A stretch of DNA of 60,945 nucleotides from contig JAKIVC010000015.1 in the NCBI GenBank assembly GCA_021647245.1, positions 1 to 60,945 on the forward strand, written 5' to 3'. The notes under the pieces were generated by a model, which was given only the letters and a program-made list of their open reading frames with translations, was not told the DNA's origin and ran no database searches. Each line of letters begins with the position of its first letter. The first letter of the stretch is position 1. Shown piece by piece: positions 46,857 through 56,442 of this stretch. Origin of the DNA: Gammaproteobacteria bacterium (GTDB lineage: Bacteria; Pseudomonadota; Gammaproteobacteria; RBG-16-57-12). A program made the position numbers and the translations under genes.

Positions 46857-48311
46857 ATGCAGTTCGCCACAATCCAGCGCATCATCGGTATGTTGTTGAT
46901 GATTTTCAGCGTCACCACCCTGCCCCCGATGGTTGTCTCAATAATCTATGATGATGGCAACCTGATGCCATTTATCATCACCTTTCTCGCTAGCCTGCTA
47001 ACCGGCCTGCTGATCTGGTTTCCGGTGCGCAATCGCCGTAAAGATCTGCGCCTGCGGGATGGCTTTGTAGTGGTGGTCACCTTCTGGACGGTACTGGGGC
47101 TAACTGGCGCACTCCCCTTTATGCTCTCTGACAACCCACAACTATCACCAACCGATGCAATTTTTGAATCGATGTCCGGCCTCACCACCACCGGTGCCAC
47201 CGTCATTTCGGAGAGTATCGACACACTTCCCAAGTCAATACTCTTTTACCGACAACAGCTTCAGTGGCTGGGTGGCATGGGCATTATCGTACTGGCGGTC
47301 GCCATTCTGCCACTCCTCGGTGTGGGTGGCATGCAGCTCTATCGAGCCGAAACACCCGGGCCGATGAAAGATAGCAAACTCACTCCCCGCATCACCGAAA
47401 CCGCCAAAGCACTCTGGTACATCTACCTCTCACTCACCATCATCTGTGCGCTCGCCTACTGGGCAGCCGGCATGAGTGGCTTTGATGCCATCGCCCACAG
47501 CTTTTCCACCATCGCGATCGGCGGATTCTCCACCCATGATGCCAGCATGGCCTACTTCAACAGCCCACTCATTGAGATGATCGCGGTGTTTTTCATGCTA
47601 TTGGCCGGGATGAACTTTGCACTGCACTTTCTCGCCTGGCGTTCACTCAGTCTTAGCCCCTACCGTTACGACACCGAAGTAAAAGTCTATCTCAGCATAC
47701 TGGCAACCGTCGCAGCCATCACCGTCAGCTATCTCCACTACAACAACGTATTTGACACCTTCGGCGAAGCACTTCACCACGGCATTTTTCAAGCGGTCTC
47801 AATCGGTACGACCACCGGCTTCACCACCACCGAGTTTTACGCCTGGCCCGGCTTTCTTCCGGTACTGCTACTGCTCACCAGCTTTATCGGTGGCTGTGCC
47901 GGCTCCACCGGTGGCGGCATGAAAGTCATTCGCATCATATTGTTATTTAAGCAGGGTTCGCGGGAAGTGACCCGCCTGGTACACCCCAATGCACAGATCC
48001 CTATCAAGATCGGTGACAAGGTGCTACCCGAGCGGGTTATTGAAGCCGTGTGGGGGTTTTTCTCTCTCTATGTAGCCTGTTTTATCATCTTCATGCTGAT
48101 CATTCTTGCCACTGGCGAAGATCAAACCACTGCATTTTCTGCCGTGGCAGCCTGCATGAACAACCTCGGCCCTGGCCTCGGCAGTGTTGGCGCACATTTT
48201 GACGACCTAAGTGATACCGCCAAATGGGTGCTTTCGCTAGCCATGCTCATGGGCCGACTTGAAGTCTTTACCCTGCTGATACTGTTCACTCCGGCCTTTT
48301 GGCGGCATTAG
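46857..48311 (+). CDS. trkH: Trk potassium channel subunit TrkH
   Basis: A 484-residue membrane protein with about ten helices and four pore loops; filter-like glycines are seen in SGLTTTGATV, STIAIGGFSTH, SIGTTTGFTTT and MNNLGPGLGSVG. It forms the potassium-conducting subunit regulated by TrkA. The last codons overlap the convergent ABC permease gene by 4 bp. Confidence 0.96.
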   Translation: MQFATIQRIIGMLLMIFSVTTLPPMVVSIIYDDGNLMPFIITFLASLLTGLLIWFPVRNRRKDLRLRDGFVVVVTFWTVLGLTGALPFMLSDNPQLSPTDAIFESMSGLTTTGATVISESIDTLPKSILFYRQQLQWLGGMGIIVLAVAILPLLGVGGMQLYRAETPGPMKDSKLTPRITETAKALWYIYLSLTIICALAYWAAGMSGFDAIAHSFSTIAIGGFSTHDASMAYFNSPLIEMIAVFFMLLAGMNFALHFLAWRSLSLSPYRYDTEVKVYLSILATVAAITVSYLHYNNVFDTFGEALHHGIFQAVSIGTTTGFTTTEFYAWPGFLPVLLLLTSFIGGCAGSTGGGMKVIRIILLFKQGSREVTRLVHPNAQIPIKIGDKVLPERVIEAVWGFFSLYVACFIIFMLIILATGEDQTTAFSAVAACMNNLGPGLGSVGAHFDDLSDTAKWVLSLAMLMGRLEVFTLLILFTPAFWRH

Positions 48312-49612
48312 GCCGTGGGCGGATGGTAATGGCCTCTCCAGCGTTGATAGATCAACCAACCCACCACACCAAGCTGCACAACACCGGATATCATTGTCAT
48401 CCAAGGGCTGGCGGTAAACACCGGCATCAGCAGATTATTGAGTGTCGTCATCCCCATGGCACTGAATAGCATCGGCAGCAGCAGGTAGAGCAGCAGCAGG
48501 TAAACCAGCGCGGTCGCGTCTGCTCGCTGAGTCTGCTTGGTCAAATTAAAGTAGATAACGATGGCAATATCGCGCAATAGAAACAGGAGTAATAACAGCA
48601 CCACTTGATCAAGCCTCAGCAGGGTCTCCATAAAACCCATCTGCGGCGCATCTATCCACTGCAACAATAGACCCAGCACCAGCACCACCACGCTCACCAG
48701 CCAGCAAGGCAGGTGTGCTGATGCCGCGTACCACCCCTGCTGCGCACGGGTCACCTGAAAGCGACGTAGCTCTAGCGGCTCCTTGCGCTCAATAAATATC
48801 ATCATGTAGCAAAGAAAAAGTGTAATGAAAAAAGCGCCTGCCAGGTTCAACTCCAGCGTATCGCTCCCGGCTACCGGGCTAAAGCCCAGCGCATAGAAAA
48901 TCAGAAACAGCGAAAAACTAAGCCACACCAAAGGGCGATGTTTTAGCTGTAGCTCTTCACCCATGGTGCGGTAGAGCGCAAGCAGTGCCCAGCCACAAAA
49001 AACCACACTGCTTAGCGCCATAAAAACCAGCTCACTGATCAACAGGCCATACCAGCTAAACTGCGCGTAATACTCATCGTAAAAGGGTGCCACCGTCATG
49101 ATGAAAAACAGTGTAATGATCAACGCTAAATTCGATAGACTGCGGCGATGGCGGCCCATACGCCGCACCATTAACAAGCTCATCAGCAGTGCTAATGCCT
49201 GCACCAGCACGGCTCCGCTCAGCAGTAATATCAGCTTGGGCCCCAGCAATGGCTCCCCCACCATTAAGCCACTGAATAGAAAAACCGGCACCACCAGCAA
49301 GCTGCCATACCAAACATAAACGGTACTACCAAACAACTTGCCCCAGCTCATCTGCCACGGGGTAATCGCGCTCATTCGTTGCTGATCCCAAGTACGCTTA
49401 TCGATCTCATCAATCAACGCTTCACCTGCCAAGCGCACACCCCATAACATCCCCATCGCCACAAGAGTCAACCGGGCTGCACCATGAACCCCTGACCACC
49501 CGCCCATAGTATGAATAATAAAAAAGATAACCAGCAATATCGCTGGCATCATTAGCCATCGATGCAGTGTCATCTCCAGCCAAAAATTGCGTAGAAACTC
49601 AGGACTCATCAT
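48308..49612 (-). CDS. ABC-2 type membrane permease
   Basis: A 434-residue membrane protein of roughly ten helices and no cytoplasmic catalytic domain. An early helix bundle around residues 20-60 is followed by a cytoplasmic loop containing DEIDKRTWDQQRMS, a pattern of ABC-2 subunits where a helix contacts the ATPase. The next gene downstream of the partner ATPase overlaps by one base. Likely exporter or bacteriocin-type permease; no specific substrate can be named. Confidence 0.8.
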   Translation of the reverse strand: MMSPEFLRNFWLEMTLHRWLMMPAILLVIFFIIHTMGGWSGVHGAARLTLVAMGMLWGVRLAGEALIDEIDKRTWDQQRMSAITPWQMSWGKLFGSTVYVWYGSLLVVPVFLFSGLMVGEPLLGPKLILLLSGAVLVQALALLMSLLMVRRMGRHRRSLSNLALIITLFFIMTVAPFYDEYYAQFSWYGLLISELVFMALSSVVFCGWALLALYRTMGEELQLKHRPLVWLSFSLFLIFYALGFSPVAGSDTLELNLAGAFFITLFLCYMMIFIERKEPLELRRFQVTRAQQGWYAASAHLPCWLVSVVVLVLGLLLQWIDAPQMGFMETLLRLDQVVLLLLLFLLRDIAIVIYFNLTKQTQRADATALVYLLLLYLLLPMLFSAMGMTTLNNLLMPVFTASPWMTMISGVVQLGVVGWLIYQRWRGHYHPPTA

Positions 49613-50535
49613 TACTTACTCTCCTGATACTGCTTCACCGTCTGTAGATAGCTCTCCTGCATATTGCGCTGTGCCGGTGCAAAGTGATAGACGCTGAAAC
49701 CTTGGGACAATAGCTGTTGTAGCAGTTGATACTGAACCGCTGGGTCCGTCGAAATTTGTATTAAGCAATCCTGTTGATCGTCACTCATCAGCTCAACCCC
49801 CGAGTAGTTTTGCAACATGGAAGGGAGTGTTGGTGAAGGTGTTGCACATGCGATGCGTAGCACCTCATGTTGAGCGTGAAGGGTGCTCAGTGACTGCTGG
49901 TCAATAATCCGCCCCTGCTCCACCACTACCATCACACTGCAATACTCTTCCAGCTCCGCCAATATGTGTGAAGAGACCAGCAGAGTCATCCCTTGATCTC
50001 GCAACGCCAAAAAAAGATCCGAGAGCGCTTTGCGCGCCTGTGGGTCCAGGCCCGCGGCAGGCTCATCCAGTAACAACACTTTTGGTTGATGAATAATGGC
50101 TTGGGCGATCGCAAGGCGCTGGCTCAACCCTCGAGAGAGGGCTTTAACGGGCTGACTCAGCCGACCTTCCAACTGTAGCCGTTGCGCGGCCAATACAATG
50201 CTCGCCTCCAGCGACTCGCTGCCAATTCCATGGGAGAGTGCCGCATAGTGCAGCGCCTGTCGTAGTGTCAGCTCGTCATACAGCCCGAAAAAATCAGCCA
50301 AATAACCCATCCGCTGGTGCGCCTGACGAGGGTATTGGAGCACATCCAGACCGTCCACCCGAACTGACCCTGAAATCGGCGTATCCAGGCCCGAAATAGC
50401 CCGCATCAGCGTGGTTTTCCCTGCACCGTTGGGACCGACCAGTGCTGCAATTTCACCTTCAGAAATCGAGAGTGAAACATTGTCCAGCGCCAAAGTACCG
50501 GGATATTCAAAAACCAAATTCTTAACTTCGATCAA
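49612..50535 (-). CDS. ABC transporter ATP-binding protein
   Basis: A 307-residue ATPase: Walker A GPNGAGKTT, Q-loop region, signature LSRGLSQRLAIAQ, Walker B VLLLDEPAAGLDP, and H-loop SSHIL. A 90-residue C-terminal tail of the kind seen in CcmA/NodI-like exporters follows. It starts at TTG 50535 about 5 nt after AGGGGGTG; an ATG 4 bp upstream is out of frame. Paired with the permease gene behind it. Confidence 0.9.
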   Translation of the reverse strand: MIEVKNLVFEYPGTLALDNVSLSISEGEIAALVGPNGAGKTTLMRAISGLDTPISGSVRVDGLDVLQYPRQAHQRMGYLADFFGLYDELTLRQALHYAALSHGIGSESLEASIVLAAQRLQLEGRLSQPVKALSRGLSQRLAIAQAIIHQPKVLLLDEPAAGLDPQARKALSDLFLALRDQGMTLLVSSHILAELEEYCSVMVVVEQGRIIDQQSLSTLHAQHEVLRIACATPSPTLPSMLQNYSGVELMSDDQQDCLIQISTDPAVQYQLLQQLLSQGFSVYHFAPAQRNMQESYLQTVKQYQESK

Positions 50536-50627
50536 ACATCACCCCCTGTTATCATCTACCGCTGCTACATCAACCACTTTATTGGTACACTTATTCACTC
50601 ACACCTCTTTTATAGAAGCATCAGCAC

Positions 50628-51863
50628 ATGACCAGAAAATTCACAACCCAAATTCTCCATGCGGATCGTTCAGCCACCATCGAGCACTTTGCGGTACACA
50701 AACCTGTTCATACCACCATCGCCTACGGCTATCCCGATGCCGAACACCTGGCCCGCGTATTTAAGGGAGAAGAGAGTGGCTTTGTTTACAGCCGACAATC
50801 CAATCCTACCACGGCAGCGTTAGAAACCAAGATTACCCACATGGAAGATGGGCTGGCCACAGCCTGTTTTAGCACCGGTATGGCGGCGATTGGCTCAACC
50901 TTTCTGGCACTGTTAAGCGCAGGAGACCATATCGTCTCCAGTGCCTACCTGTTTGGCAATACCAATAGCTTGATGGGCACCATCGACACCCTTGGCTGCC
51001 AAGTGAGTCTGGTCGATGCCACCGATGTGACCCAGGTTGAAGCCGCACTCCAAGAAAATACTCGCTTGGTCTTTGTAGAGACTATCGCCAACCCACGCAC
51101 TCAAGTTGCCGATTTAGCCAAAATTGGCGAGCTTTGTCGTGAACGGGGGCTACTCTATGTCGTCGACAACACCCTCACCTCACCCTACCTGTTTCAACCC
51201 AAAGCAGTCGGTGCCAGCCTGGTTATCAACTCATTAACCAAATATATCTGTGGCCACGGCAACGCTCTGGGTGGAGCCGTGACCGATACCGGGCTCTATG
51301 ACTGGAGTCACTACCCCAATATCTACGACACCTATAAAAAGTTTGAACCCTGTTATTGGGGCATTACACAGATACGCAAAAAAGGGTTACGCGATTTTGG
51401 CAGCACCCTCACCGCAGAGTCGGCACATAAGATTGCCATTGGAGCAGAGACCTTGGCACTGCGCATGGAGCGTGCCTGCGATAACGCCACGGCACTGGCC
51501 AACTTTTTCTCCAATCACCCGGCCATCTCGAAGGTCTACTATCCTGGCCTGCAAGCGCACCCGCAGCATGCGCTATCCAAATCACTCTTCAAGCACCACG
51601 GTGCCATCATCAGCATTGAACTGGCAGAGGGGCATGACTGTTTTGCATTTCTAAACCAGCTGAAACTGGTTATTCTCTCCAGCCACCTAGGAGATAACCG
51701 CACCTTAGCCATTCCAGTCGCACACACTATTTATTGGGAGATGGGCGCAACCCGCCGCGCCGAAATGGGCATTGACGACTCACTCATTCGCCTCTCCATC
51801 GGCATCGAAGATCAACAAGATTTGTTGGATGATTTTTCCCAGGCACTTATTACCACAGGATGA
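50628..51863 (+). CDS. cystathionine gamma-synthase/methionine gamma-lyase family PLP enzyme
   Basis: A 411-residue enzyme of the Cys/Met metabolism PLP family. It has YSRQSNPTTAALE, FSTGMAAI, VVDNTLTSPY, and the PLP lysine in NSLTKYICGHG. The pattern with TKYICGHGN and DTYKKFEPCYWG differs from classic MetB and resembles the group annotated as cystathionine gamma-synthase-family proteins of unknown substrate. It lies alone, divergent from the ABC genes and convergent with moaA. Confidence 0.85.
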   Translation: MTRKFTTQILHADRSATIEHFAVHKPVHTTIAYGYPDAEHLARVFKGEESGFVYSRQSNPTTAALETKITHMEDGLATACFSTGMAAIGSTFLALLSAGDHIVSSAYLFGNTNSLMGTIDTLGCQVSLVDATDVTQVEAALQENTRLVFVETIANPRTQVADLAKIGELCRERGLLYVVDNTLTSPYLFQPKAVGASLVINSLTKYICGHGNALGGAVTDTGLYDWSHYPNIYDTYKKFEPCYWGITQIRKKGLRDFGSTLTAESAHKIAIGAETLALRMERACDNATALANFFSNHPAISKVYYPGLQAHPQHALSKSLFKHHGAIISIELAEGHDCFAFLNQLKLVILSSHLGDNRTLAIPVAHTIYWEMGATRRAEMGIDDSLIRLSIGIEDQQDLLDDFSQALITTG

Positions 51864-51899
51864 CGCTGCAAGATCGCCCTGGGGTCAGACTAGCCCAGG

Positions 51900-52901
51900 C
51901 TACCCACCCAGCTTAGACATAAACCTGACAATCTTCTCCGGCTGCTCATTAAAGTCATGCTGTGCGGGCTTGAGCGCGAGGGCTTTAATAATAGCCGCTT
52001 GCAACGCCTCGTCGCTGGCATCGCCGCGCAGCAGTGGCCGCAAATCTGCACTATGCTCTTGACCGAGGCAGAGGTAGAGCACCCCTTCCGCAGAGAGCCT
52101 TACTCGATTACAGGTTTCACAGAAGTGTTGTGAGATAGGGGTTATGAAGCCCACTTTTAGACGGCTATCGACCACCTGCATGTAGTGGGCAGGGCCACCG
52201 CCTGACATGGTGCCCGGCACCATATTAAATGTTTCGCTCAGTTGTTGGCGCACCGTGTTTAAATCCAGGTAGTGCTCCGTCGCCATTTGACCACCACTGC
52301 CGACAGGCATGGTCTCAATCAGGCGCAGGGTGAAATTATTGTCACCGCAGTAGCGCACCATGTCAGCAAATTCATCATCATTAATCCCCTTCATCGCCAC
52401 CATATTTATCTTAACTGGGCTCAGCTCAGCCGCCCTTGCCGCCGCCAAACCATCCAGCACTGGCTGTAGATCACCGCCACCGGTTATCGCAGAAAATCGA
52501 TCAGCACGCAGTGTATCCAGACTCACATTAATGCGCGAAATACCCGCCTCTTTTAATGGCAAGGCACAGTCGGCAAGTAGCGTGGCATTGGTACTCAGAG
52601 AGAGGTCATCAATCGCCGGGATAGCCGCGATGCGCGCAATTAACGAGGTAATATCAGGGCGTGCCAGCGGTTCGCCACCCGTGAGGCGGATGCGAGAGAC
52701 ACCCAACGCAGCAAAGGCCACCACCACCCGTTCAATCTCATCAAAGTTAAGCCACTCGCTCGGTGTGGAAAAACCTTTAGTGCCTTTGGGTAGACAATAG
52801 AAGCACCGCAGATTGCAGCGATCAGTCAACGATAATCGTAGATAGGTAATATGCCGACCTTGCGGGTCGATCAACGCCTTGCTCAATTCCGACTCCAACA
52901 C
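51900..52901 (-). CDS. moaA: GTP 3',8-cyclase MoaA
   Basis: A 333-residue radical SAM enzyme starting molybdenum cofactor synthesis. The SAM iron-sulfur cluster motif is CNLRCFYC near residue 32, the second cluster uses CETCNRVRLSAEGVLYLC, and RLTGGEPLARPDI follows. Start is GTG 52901. No other moa/mog gene is next to it. The C-terminal GG-type tail (KLGG) is present. Confidence 0.95.
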   Translation of the reverse strand: MLESELSKALIDPQGRHITYLRLSLTDRCNLRCFYCLPKGTKGFSTPSEWLNFDEIERVVVAFAALGVSRIRLTGGEPLARPDITSLIARIAAIPAIDDLSLSTNATLLADCALPLKEAGISRINVSLDTLRADRFSAITGGGDLQPVLDGLAAARAAELSPVKINMVAMKGINDDEFADMVRYCGDNNFTLRLIETMPVGSGGQMATEHYLDLNTVRQQLSETFNMVPGTMSGGGPAHYMQVVDSRLKVGFITPISQHFCETCNRVRLSAEGVLYLCLGQEHSADLRPLLRGDASDEALQAAIIKALALKPAQHDFNEQPEKIVRFMSKLGG

Positions 52902-53338
52902 TCAGGTAATAGCCAATAATGACACCCTATAGAGGGATAGACAACTTAAGATCAGGCATTATAGCGTGCAATACCCGTACAAGCCCGGAGAAAGCGTTAC
53001 CCTAACCCCTAGATAGAGGCGCGAGATGATATGTAAGCGTTTGGTTTCACAGTAAAACTAAAAATATTAGTCGTACCCGCAGGTTCGGCGGCTATTTTTT
53101 TGCTGCGGGGTCAATAGGTTGTGCAGCATACGTGTTTATATCTGGGGATTAGTACATCAAGGCATTTTCACACACAAAGAAGAAGCCTATGGGGCATATG
53201 TGACCAATTGAGCACGAAAGCAACCAAGCGTTGAGGTAAAAGATGAGTACACTGAGTAGTTACAACCACCTGCCAAGGCTTTGCTGGCATAATAGCGCCA
53301 CCGTTCAAAAAATATTAACTCGGGTTAAATAGAGCACC
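52902..53338. other. intergenic region with a dispersed repeat
   Basis: About 437 bp between moaA and dusC without a gene. It holds the repeat at 53000-53108, a 40-bp block (53112-53150) with weak likeness to 56400-56440, and a 16-bp word tacactgagtagttac at 53248 that also occurs at 30874. The rest is featureless. Confidence 0.6.
53000..53108 (+). repeat. dispersed ~105-bp repeat, copy 1, ending in a terminator-like hairpin
   Basis: Shares about 85 bp of nearly identical sequence with 60721-60825: ctagatag, gcgcgagatgat, gtaagcgtttggtttcacag and aaactaaaaatattagtcg. It ends in a hairpin with loop caggtt and a run of T. The first half is the same in both copies but the hairpin stem differs. 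Could be a relic of a mobile element end or a small RNA. Confidence 0.8.
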
Positions 53339-54283
53339 ATGAAAATTTTACTTGCGCCAATGCAAGGGGTGGTTGACCAGCAGATGCGCGCTTTTTTGAC
53401 CAACATCGGTGGCCTGGATCTCTGCGTCAGTGAGTTTGTCCGTGTTACCGACCGCCTGTTACCACGCCGTGTGTTTCGTCGCATCTGCCCGGAGCTTCTC
53501 CATGATGGCGTTACGCCAGCGGGCACACCCGTGGTCGTACAACTGCTGGGTGGCATCCCCGAAATTGTGGCTGTCAATGCCCAACGCGCCATCGAAATGG
53601 GAGCTAAGGGGATCGATATTAACTTTGGCTGCCCCTCCCGGTTTGTTAACCGCAAAGCGGGGGGTGCTGTATTACTTAAAGAGCCTGAACGGGTTCAGCA
53701 GATTGTTGCGGCCGTTCGCGCTGTGGTTCCCGCCGACATTCCCTTTAGTGCCAAAATTCGCCTCGGCTATGACGATACTACCCTGGCACTGGAGAATGCC
53801 CACGCCGTTGAAACGGGAGGTGCCGATAGTGTTGTGGTACATGGGCGTACCAAAAAAGAGGGCTACCGACCACCTGCGGACTGGCACTGGATCGCCCGTA
53901 TCCGCGCATCACTCACTATTCCGGTGGTCGCCAACGGCGATATAAATTCGGTAGAGGAGTATCTGCGTTGTCGGTACATCAGCGGTTGTGATGATGTGAT
54001 GATTGGCCGAGGTGTGATTATCAACCCTGGATTGATACAACAAATTCGTCAATTTCAAAGCGGCCGTGACGGCAGCGGCATCACATGGCAATCTATTATT
54101 CCGCTGATTGAAACCATGTTACTCGAAGGGTTGGCCGCCCAGGTGGCAGACCGTCATATCGTCTCACGCCTCAAGCAGTGGCTCTGTTATCTAAAACAAC
54201 ACTACAGTGAAGCTCAGCAGCTGTTTGATAAAATCCGCACCCTCAATGACCCGCAACAGGTTCGTAGACTGCTCCACAAGTAA
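53339..54283 (+). CDS. dusC: tRNA-dihydrouridine(16) synthase
   Basis: A 314-residue FMN enzyme reducing uridine in the tRNA D-loop. The N-terminus KILLAPMQGVVDQQMR and EFVRVTDRLLP match DusC rather than DusA/B; FGCPSRFVNRKAGGAVLL bears the catalytic cysteine; HGRTKKEGYRPPADW and ANGDINS follow. Length is typical. Confidence 0.93.
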   Translation: MKILLAPMQGVVDQQMRAFLTNIGGLDLCVSEFVRVTDRLLPRRVFRRICPELLHDGVTPAGTPVVVQLLGGIPEIVAVNAQRAIEMGAKGIDINFGCPSRFVNRKAGGAVLLKEPERVQQIVAAVRAVVPADIPFSAKIRLGYDDTTLALENAHAVETGGADSVVVHGRTKKEGYRPPADWHWIARIRASLTIPVVANGDINSVEEYLRCRYISGCDDVMIGRGVIINPGLIQQIRQFQSGRDGSGITWQSIIPLIETMLLEGLAAQVADRHIVSRLKQWLCYLKQHYSEAQQLFDKIRTLNDPQQVRRLLHK

Positions 54284-54352
54284 AAAAGTAGCGACACCCC
54301 TGTTTTATCAGTAGAATCCGTTACCAGTTTAATGAAGGAATAGGTTTTATTC

Positions 54353-56122
54353 ATGGGTTGGGAAGCGTGGTTTACTCTGGCAATTATCGGCGGCTGCTTT
54401 AGTGCTCTGCTTTTAAGCCGGGTTTCAGCCGATGTAATCATCGTCGGTGGGCTGATGATTTTACTGCTGGTCGGCATTCTCACACCCCAGGAAGCACTGT
54501 CAGGGATGGCCAATGAGGGGATGGCCACTGTAGCACTGCTGTTTATTGTTGCCGCAGGCCTAAAAGATACCGGCGCGATTGGCTGGCTCAGCCAGGCGAT
54601 GCTGGGTCGCCCCAAAAGCATCATCGTCGCCCAATTACGACTCATGGCACCCGTGATGGCGATGAGTGCCGTGCTCAACAACACACCGGTGGTTGCCATG
54701 CTGATTCCAGCAGTCAACGACTGGGCCAAGCGCCAGCAATTTTCAGTCTCTAAATTGATGATGCCCCTTAGCTATGCAGCAATCGTCGGGGGCACCATGA
54801 CCCTCATAGGCACCAGCACCAATCTCATTGTAAATGGCCTCTATATTGAACAGAGTGGCACCAGCGGCCTTGGCATGTGGGAGCTAGCTTACCTCGGTTT
54901 GCCAGCAGCATTAATAGTGCTGCTCTACACCCTGTTTACCAGCAAATGGTTATTAAAAGAGCGCCTGCCCGCCATCAGCCAGTTCGATAATATGCGCGAA
55001 TATACCATTGAAATGGAGATAACCCCCGCAGGGCCACTGGCTGGAAAAACCATCGAACAGGCGGGACTACGTCAGCTTCCTGGGCTATTTCTCTCCGCCA
55101 TTGAGCGGGATGGGGACTTAATACCAGCCGTTTCACCTCGCACCCAACTTCTTTCCAGCGATATTCTGATCTTCGCCGGGGTGGTTGACTCCGTAGTCGA
55201 CCTGCAAAAGATAAGGGGGTTACAGACCCCAACTGAACAGCACGAAGAACTCAACTCACAACGTCACGCACGCACCATGGTTGAAGTGGTCGTCTCCAAT
55301 AGTTGCCCGCTATTGGGACAAACTATTCGTGAAGGGAAATTCAGGGCGCACTACAATGCCGCCATTATTGCGGTAGCGCGTAATGGTGAACACCTGAATC
55401 AGAAGATTGGTGATATTAAACTTTCAGCGGGTGACACCCTACTGTTGGAGGCCTCCCCCTATTTCATTGAACGACAGAGAAACTCGCGGGATTTCTACCT
55501 CGTCAGCACCCTAGCGGGCGCCAAGCGCCCCAACCACGACAAGGCCGCACTGGCCATGGCGATTATGGTCGGAATGATCGCCGCCGTCACCATCGGCTGG
55601 CTCAGTATGTTCAAGGCGGCTTTTCTAGCGGCAGGTGTAATGATCCTGACACGCTGCATCACCCCAGGCAGTGCCCGGCGCAGCGTGGACTGGCAGGTGT
55701 TGATCGTGATCGCAGCCTCCATCGGCATCGGTGCCGCACTCACCAAAAGCGGTGCCGCCAGCGCCATCGCCCACCAACTGGTCACCACCGCCGGTGCAGA
55801 GCCGATGCTAGCACTGGCGTTAATCTATCTAATGACCGTGCTTTGCACCGAAATGATCACCAACAATGCAGCCGCCGTTTTAATGTTCCCCATTGCACTA
55901 ATGACCGCCCAACAACTTGATGTCAGCATGATGCCCTTCATCATCGCCATTATGTTTGCCGCATCGTGCAGCTTTGCCACCCCCATCGGCTACCAGACCA
56001 ATTTAATGGTATATGGCCCCGGTGGTTACCATTTTTCTGACTACCTGCGTTTTGGCTTACCCATCACACTCATACTTTCAGGGGTGGCACTCACCATCAT
56101 TCCTATCGTCTGGCCCTTCTAA
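54353..56122 (+). CDS. SLC13-family transporter with two TrkA-C domains
   Basis: A 589-residue membrane protein of the DASS/SLC13 class with an N-terminal permease half (including NNTPVVAMLIP and TLIGTSTNLIVNG), two cytoplasmic TrkA-C domains (about 215-300 and 300-385) and a C-terminal permease half (TNNAAAVLMFPIA and FATPIGYQTN). Substrates of such proteins include sulfate, dicarboxylates or other anions; none can be assigned here. An upstream gap of 69 bp separates it from dusC. Confidence 0.92.
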   Translation: MGWEAWFTLAIIGGCFSALLLSRVSADVIIVGGLMILLLVGILTPQEALSGMANEGMATVALLFIVAAGLKDTGAIGWLSQAMLGRPKSIIVAQLRLMAPVMAMSAVLNNTPVVAMLIPAVNDWAKRQQFSVSKLMMPLSYAAIVGGTMTLIGTSTNLIVNGLYIEQSGTSGLGMWELAYLGLPAALIVLLYTLFTSKWLLKERLPAISQFDNMREYTIEMEITPAGPLAGKTIEQAGLRQLPGLFLSAIERDGDLIPAVSPRTQLLSSDILIFAGVVDSVVDLQKIRGLQTPTEQHEELNSQRHARTMVEVVVSNSCPLLGQTIREGKFRAHYNAAIIAVARNGEHLNQKIGDIKLSAGDTLLLEASPYFIERQRNSRDFYLVSTLAGAKRPNHDKAALAMAIMVGMIAAVTIGWLSMFKAAFLAAGVMILTRCITPGSARRSVDWQVLIVIAASIGIGAALTKSGAASAIAHQLVTTAGAEPMLALALIYLMTVLCTEMITNNAAAVLMFPIALMTAQQLDVSMMPFIIAIMFAASCSFATPIGYQTNLMVYGPGGYHFSDYLRFGLPITLILSGVALTIIPIVWPF

Positions 56123-56270
56123 ACACGCAACCAGCTAGCCAAGGCCTTACGGTTAGGGTGATTTCCTCCAAAAAAGTGTCATGTCTGAGCTGTTTAAGCG
56201 TGAGGATATTAACTGGCACAGGTTGAGTAGCAACGTCGCCAAGACAGCCTGATATGTATTAACTCGCAAC

Positions 56271-56306
56271 TCATTATTCCAGAAGTCTTTTTTTCTGGAA
56301 TAATGA
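56271..56306. repeat. 14-bp perfect inverted repeat
   Basis: tcattattccagaa and ttctggaataatga, separated by 8 nt (gtcttttt). A strong stem in AT-rich DNA, not followed by a T tract on either strand. Adjacent copy of tatgtattaactcgc at 56253 links it to the next repeat. Confidence 0.8.
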
Positions 56307-56322
56307 TTGTCTAATACCATCG

Positions 56323-56395
56323 GACTTTATGTATTTACTCGCCAACAATCCATATTATGGATAATTAAGCTGGTGGCGAGTTAATACATAAAGTC
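56323..56395. repeat. 22-bp inverted repeat with inner palindrome (MITE-like)
   Basis: gactttatgtatttactcgcca and its reverse complement with one mismatch flank 29 nt that contain the small palindrome tccatattatgga. The word tatgtattaactcgc recurs at 56253-56267 in direct orientation. Ends and size suggest a miniature element or a hairpin relic; no target duplication is seen. Confidence 0.75.
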
Positions 56396-56442
56396 TAAAT
56401 CAACAGGTTGTGCGACACGGGTGTTTTCGGCAGATTAGAGAG

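Larger units (their letters stand above)
56123..56442. other. hairpin-rich intergenic region
   Basis: About 320 bp between the SLC13 gene and the convergent 3' end of rlmB. Two perfect or near-perfect inverted repeats dominate it (56271-56306 and 56323-56395). No open frame of note. Confidence 0.7.

Noticed and set aside
51878..51899. Hairpin cctggg / cccagg between the PLP enzyme and moaA as a terminator
   Set aside because: Only 6 bp and no T tract on either strand.
56213..56232. Sigma-54-like box tggcacaggttgagtagca
   Set aside because: The -12 half lacks TTGC at the right spacing, and no gene starts downstream.
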